This document shows positions 61,930 through 64,000 of a stretch of DNA of 64,000 nt, piece after piece. Numbering within the stretch: the stretch's first letter is position 1; the number at the start of each line of letters is the position of its first letter. A program made the position numbers and the translations under genes. Origin of the DNA: Candidatus Defluviilinea proxima (lineage in GTDB: Bacteria > Chloroflexota > Anaerolineae > Anaerolineales > Villigracilaceae); assembly GCA_016721115.1 (NCBI GenBank), contig JADKIW010000001.1:883501-947500 (forward strand). The letters are read 5' to 3'. The notes beneath the pieces were generated by a model. It saw only the letters and a program-made list of their open reading frames with translations. It made no database searches and had not been told where the DNA came from.

Positions 61930-63054
61930 CTACTTTCCAGGGATGAACGTCCACACCTGGCGGCCGTTCGAATCCAACGCGGCGAGATAGTACTCGGTTT
62001 CCAACGAGGCAACCAGAATGTTATCGCCAGCAATTACAGGGGTGGTGTAAATCTTACCGGCGTCGTCCTTGTTGTCGATCTGCTCGAACCACAGGGTCTT
62101 ACCCGTCTCTTTTTCAATGGCATAGATATTGCCCGATTCAGTCGCAAGCAGGAGATGGTCGTTTTGAAGAATAGCGCTGGCTGTAATAGCTCCATCCGGC
62201 TGAATACTCCAATTCAATGTACCAGTGGACGTATTGAAGGAATAGAAATTCCCGTCCAAATCTCCAAAATAGAGCATGTCACCATCAGCAACAGGTGTGC
62301 TCCAGATCCAGTTCTTGGTGGCAAGGGCAGATTTATGCTGTCCGGTTTTAGGATCAAACTGCTCAAGTTGGGGATCAAGCGAACCAACATACAACATGCC
62401 GTCTGAACCAATTGCGGGTGAACCCGGGATAGCTCCTGCCACATCTTCATGCCAAAGGATGTTATAGGTTGCAACGTCTACGGCATAAACACTATGATCC
62501 AGAGATGTGATGAATACGCGCTCACCGTCCGTTACAGGTTGTGCCCACAAACGGCCAGCTAATTCAACAACTTTAACTGCCTGTTTTTGGGATTGACCGT
62601 CATTCAAGTTCAAAACATACAGGTTGCCGTCTGAGTTGGGGGCGAAAAGAAGGTCGCCGATCACAAGAGGAGCAGCCACCCACGGACCTTTTGCGCCAGT
62701 AAACATCCATTCAATGGCAGGGTTTTTGATATCTTTGTTCGTTACAAGATCAGCGGGGTTAAGCGCATATAAGATATGCTTACCAGCAGCGCTACCAACA
62801 ATAGCCAGCCCGTCAGGCGTGATGACCGGCGTGGAGTAGAACTGGGCTTTGTTGTCATCAGGGTCTGCAAAACGCCAGACTTCCTTGCCATCGCTTAGAT
62901 TGATACCGTATACAAAGGTCAGGTCAGATAAATAAGCTGTCGTTTCGTCCACAGCCAGGCCGGGCCAGGTGGTACCGCGTACAGAACCTCCACACGCGCT
63001 TAAAAGAACAGCGCCAAGCAGGACCATGCTAATTAACAAAAGTTTCTTACTCAT
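61930..63054 (-). CDS. PQQ-type beta-propeller lipoprotein (BamB-like)
   Basis: A 374-residue exported lipoprotein. Signal peptide with lipobox LLSAC, then about seven WD-like PQQ repeats, each with GLVYVGS-type strands and blade ends such as LNLNDGQS, VDVATYNILWH, FNTSTGTLNW and IEKETGKTLW. Relatives include BamB. It is placed between yidC and yidD in an otherwise conserved gene order, suggesting a link to membrane or envelope protein insertion. Confidence 0.82.
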   Translation of the reverse strand: MSKKLLLISMVLLGAVLLSACGGSVRGTTWPGLAVDETTAYLSDLTFVYGINLSDGKEVWRFADPDDNKAQFYSTPVITPDGLAIVGSAAGKHILYALNPADLVTNKDIKNPAIEWMFTGAKGPWVAAPLVIGDLLFAPNSDGNLYVLNLNDGQSQKQAVKVVELAGRLWAQPVTDGERVFITSLDHSVYAVDVATYNILWHEDVAGAIPGSPAIGSDGMLYVGSLDPQLEQFDPKTGQHKSALATKNWIWSTPVADGDMLYFGDLDGNFYSFNTSTGTLNWSIQPDGAITASAILQNDHLLLATESGNIYAIEKETGKTLWFEQIDNKDDAGKIYTTPVIAGDNILVASLETEYYLAALDSNGRQVWTFIPGK

Positions 63055-63069
63055 TGGAAAATCGAACTC

Positions 63070-63360
63070 CTATGGAACGGGGTCGTAGCCCCCGGGGTTG
63101 AACGGGTTACATCGCAACACCCGCCACGCCGCCATGGCTGAACCTTTAAACACACCATATTTGTATACCGATTGATATCCGTAATGTGAACAGGAAGGAT
63201 AAAAGCGGCAAGTGTTCGGCGGCAGGCCTTTTGAGAGTGTCATTTGATATAGGCGGATAAGGGAAAGTTCCACAATGCGCGGTAGATTCCAAAGCGTACG
63301 TGGCATATCACGCAAACGCGGTTCATTGGAATAATCGTGCAAGTGAAATTCAGGATTCAT
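63070..63360 (-). CDS. yidD: Membrane protein insertion efficiency factor YidD
   Basis: A 96-residue protein with the diagnostic LIRLYQMTLSKGLPPNTCRFYPSCSHYGYQ, and HGVFKGSAMAAWRVLRCNPFNPGGYDPVP-type C-terminus (KYGVFKG...). Aids YidC-dependent insertion. Its start overlaps the rnpA stop by about 11 bases. Confidence 0.93.
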   Translation of the reverse strand: MNPEFHLHDYSNEPRLRDMPRTLWNLPRIVELSLIRLYQMTLSKGLPPNTCRFYPSCSHYGYQSVYKYGVFKGSAMAAWRVLRCNPFNPGGYDPVP

Positions 63361-63700
63361 GTAGAGGGGTGATAATCTTTGCGCGCTTCAACAGGTTGGT
63401 AACTGTTTCGCTGACTTCTTCAAGGGTGGCAGATGCCAGTCCGGCTCGAGCGATCAGGATCAGGTCCAGATTTGAAGCGATGGTTGGGATGATGGGCCGC
63501 ATCACCTCGCGCAAAAGACGTTTGGCCCGGTTGCGAATTACCGCTGTGCCGACCGTCCGCCCAGCAGTGATGCCCACACGTACGTGAGGCTCATCACTTT
63601 CCTGGACTATCAACACAACAAGCGGGTGGGCATAGGACTTGCCAGAACGCCGCACCCGCTTGAAATCATCAGACCGGGTCAGACGGAACTTTCTCTGCAC
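63350..63700 (-). CDS. rnpA: Ribonuclease P protein component
   Basis: Protein subunit of RNase P, which matures tRNA 5' ends. A 116-residue basic protein with RLTRSDDFKRVRRSGKSY and the conserved VGITAGRTVGTAVIRNRAKRLLREV. Overlaps yidD at its 3' end and follows rpmH by 21 bases. Confidence 0.95.
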   Translation of the reverse strand: MQRKFRLTRSDDFKRVRRSGKSYAHPLVVLIVQESDEPHVRVGITAGRTVGTAVIRNRAKRLLREVMRPIIPTIASNLDLILIARAGLASATLEEVSETVTNLLKRAKIITPLHES

Positions 63701-63721
63701 CCGCGCCTCTTAAGCGCTGAC

Positions 63722-63892
63722 TTACCAGCGAACCTTTTTTACGTGTTCGTTCATTGTAACGGTCAATTGATGGCGACCACGCAGACGGCGGCGCTTGAGA
63801 ACAGCACGCCCATCAGCAGTGGACATTCGCTTGCGGAAACCATGTACACGGACACGGCGTCGAATTTTCGGTTGATACGTTCTTTTTGGCAT
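63722..63892 (-). CDS. rpmH: Ribosomal protein L34
   Basis: A 56-residue basic protein beginning MPKRTYQPKIRRRVRVHGF, with the L34 core RKRMSTADGRAVLKRRRLRGR. A little longer than the usual 44-47 residues owing to a C-terminal extension (HQLTVTMNEHVKKVRW). ATG at 63892, stop 63722-63724. First gene of the rpmH-rnpA-yidD-yidC block. Confidence 0.97.
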   Translation of the reverse strand: MPKRTYQPKIRRRVRVHGFRKRMSTADGRAVLKRRRLRGRHQLTVTMNEHVKKVRW

Positions 63893-63944
63893 TCTTTCTT
63901 CCTCGTTTCAAAAATAATAGCTGTCCCTATTTGAGGGGCACGGA

Positions 63945-63974
63945 ATTATACCGTAGGGATTTCGATTCGGTCAA
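63945..63974 (-). promoter_or_regulatory. Promoter of the rpmH operon
   Basis: Minus strand TTGACC (63969-63974), 18-base spacer, TATAAT (63945-63950), giving a start near 63938 and a 46-base leader with GAGGAAGAAAG before the ATG. Confidence 0.8.
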
Positions 63975-64000
63975 TTCAGAGTCAGGGCAAAATGCTATTT

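Noticed and set aside
63893..64000. oriC/DnaA boxes at the right edge
   Set aside because: No TTATCCACA-type box seen in the 108 bases; only the rpmH promoter is supported.

Overview
The window looks like chromosome from an uncultured Chloroflexota bacterium, most likely class Anaerolineae. This is inferred from several traits: short lipoprotein leaders followed by Pro/Thr linkers, a class A penicillin-binding protein with the same kind of tail, a valS T-box, two neighbouring V4R-domain proteins, Tad/Cpa-type genes, and an rpmH-rnpA-yidD-lipoprotein-yidC-jag-parA-parB block that normally lies near the origin. dnaA and oriC are not present; they may lie just beyond the right edge.

Layout. 1-12.4 kb: valS (cut by the left edge) and a DinB-like gene behind a T-box leader; membrane glycosyltransferase, GH5 lipoprotein, TauE/SafE permease, YbaK-type deacylase, a CPBP protease, NDH-2, an MBL hydrolase and a lipoprotein esterase. 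12.5-30.3 kb: tRNA-Pro, GT2, rnhB, a P-type ATPase behind a yybP-ykoY (Mn2+) riboswitch, glgC with an unlisted 35-codon ORF and structured leader upstream, recG, coaD, a coiled-coil protein, YwbE, PBP1A, MaoC and a GH63-like glycosidase. 30.3-33.7 kb: an ABC export operon preceded by four stacked palindromes.

33.7-40.9 kb is the most unusual part: an AT-rich array of single-gene cassettes, all on the + strand, separated by seven integron attC recombination sites. No integrase is visible, so it reads as a CALIN (cluster of attC sites lacking an integrase). Cargo: a zinc-ribbon membrane protein, several unrecognised membrane proteins, a CPBP protease, a membrane-anchored CHAT-like protein whose usual catalytic Cys is replaced by Val, a HEPN-like RX4H protein, and a frameshifted second CPBP gene. 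A defence or stress role for this cargo is inference.

41-50 kb: PAF-acetylhydrolase-like protein, SET-domain protein, ABC transporter, lysophospholipase, then a minus-strand run of two V4R proteins, GNAT, TPR and double-XRE regulator. 50-56 kb: CpaF ATPase, small protein, CpaE/TadZ-like protein, OmpR-type regulator and two histidine kinases. 56-64 kb: amidohydrolase, parB, parA, PfkB kinase, jag, yidC, PQQ-propeller lipoprotein, yidD, rnpA, rpmH and its promoter.

Functional themes are ordinary housekeeping (translation, DNA repair, envelope synthesis, segregation, protein insertion) plus RNA-based control (T-box, Mn2+ riboswitch, an unidentified glgC leader) and one mobile reservoir, the cassette array.
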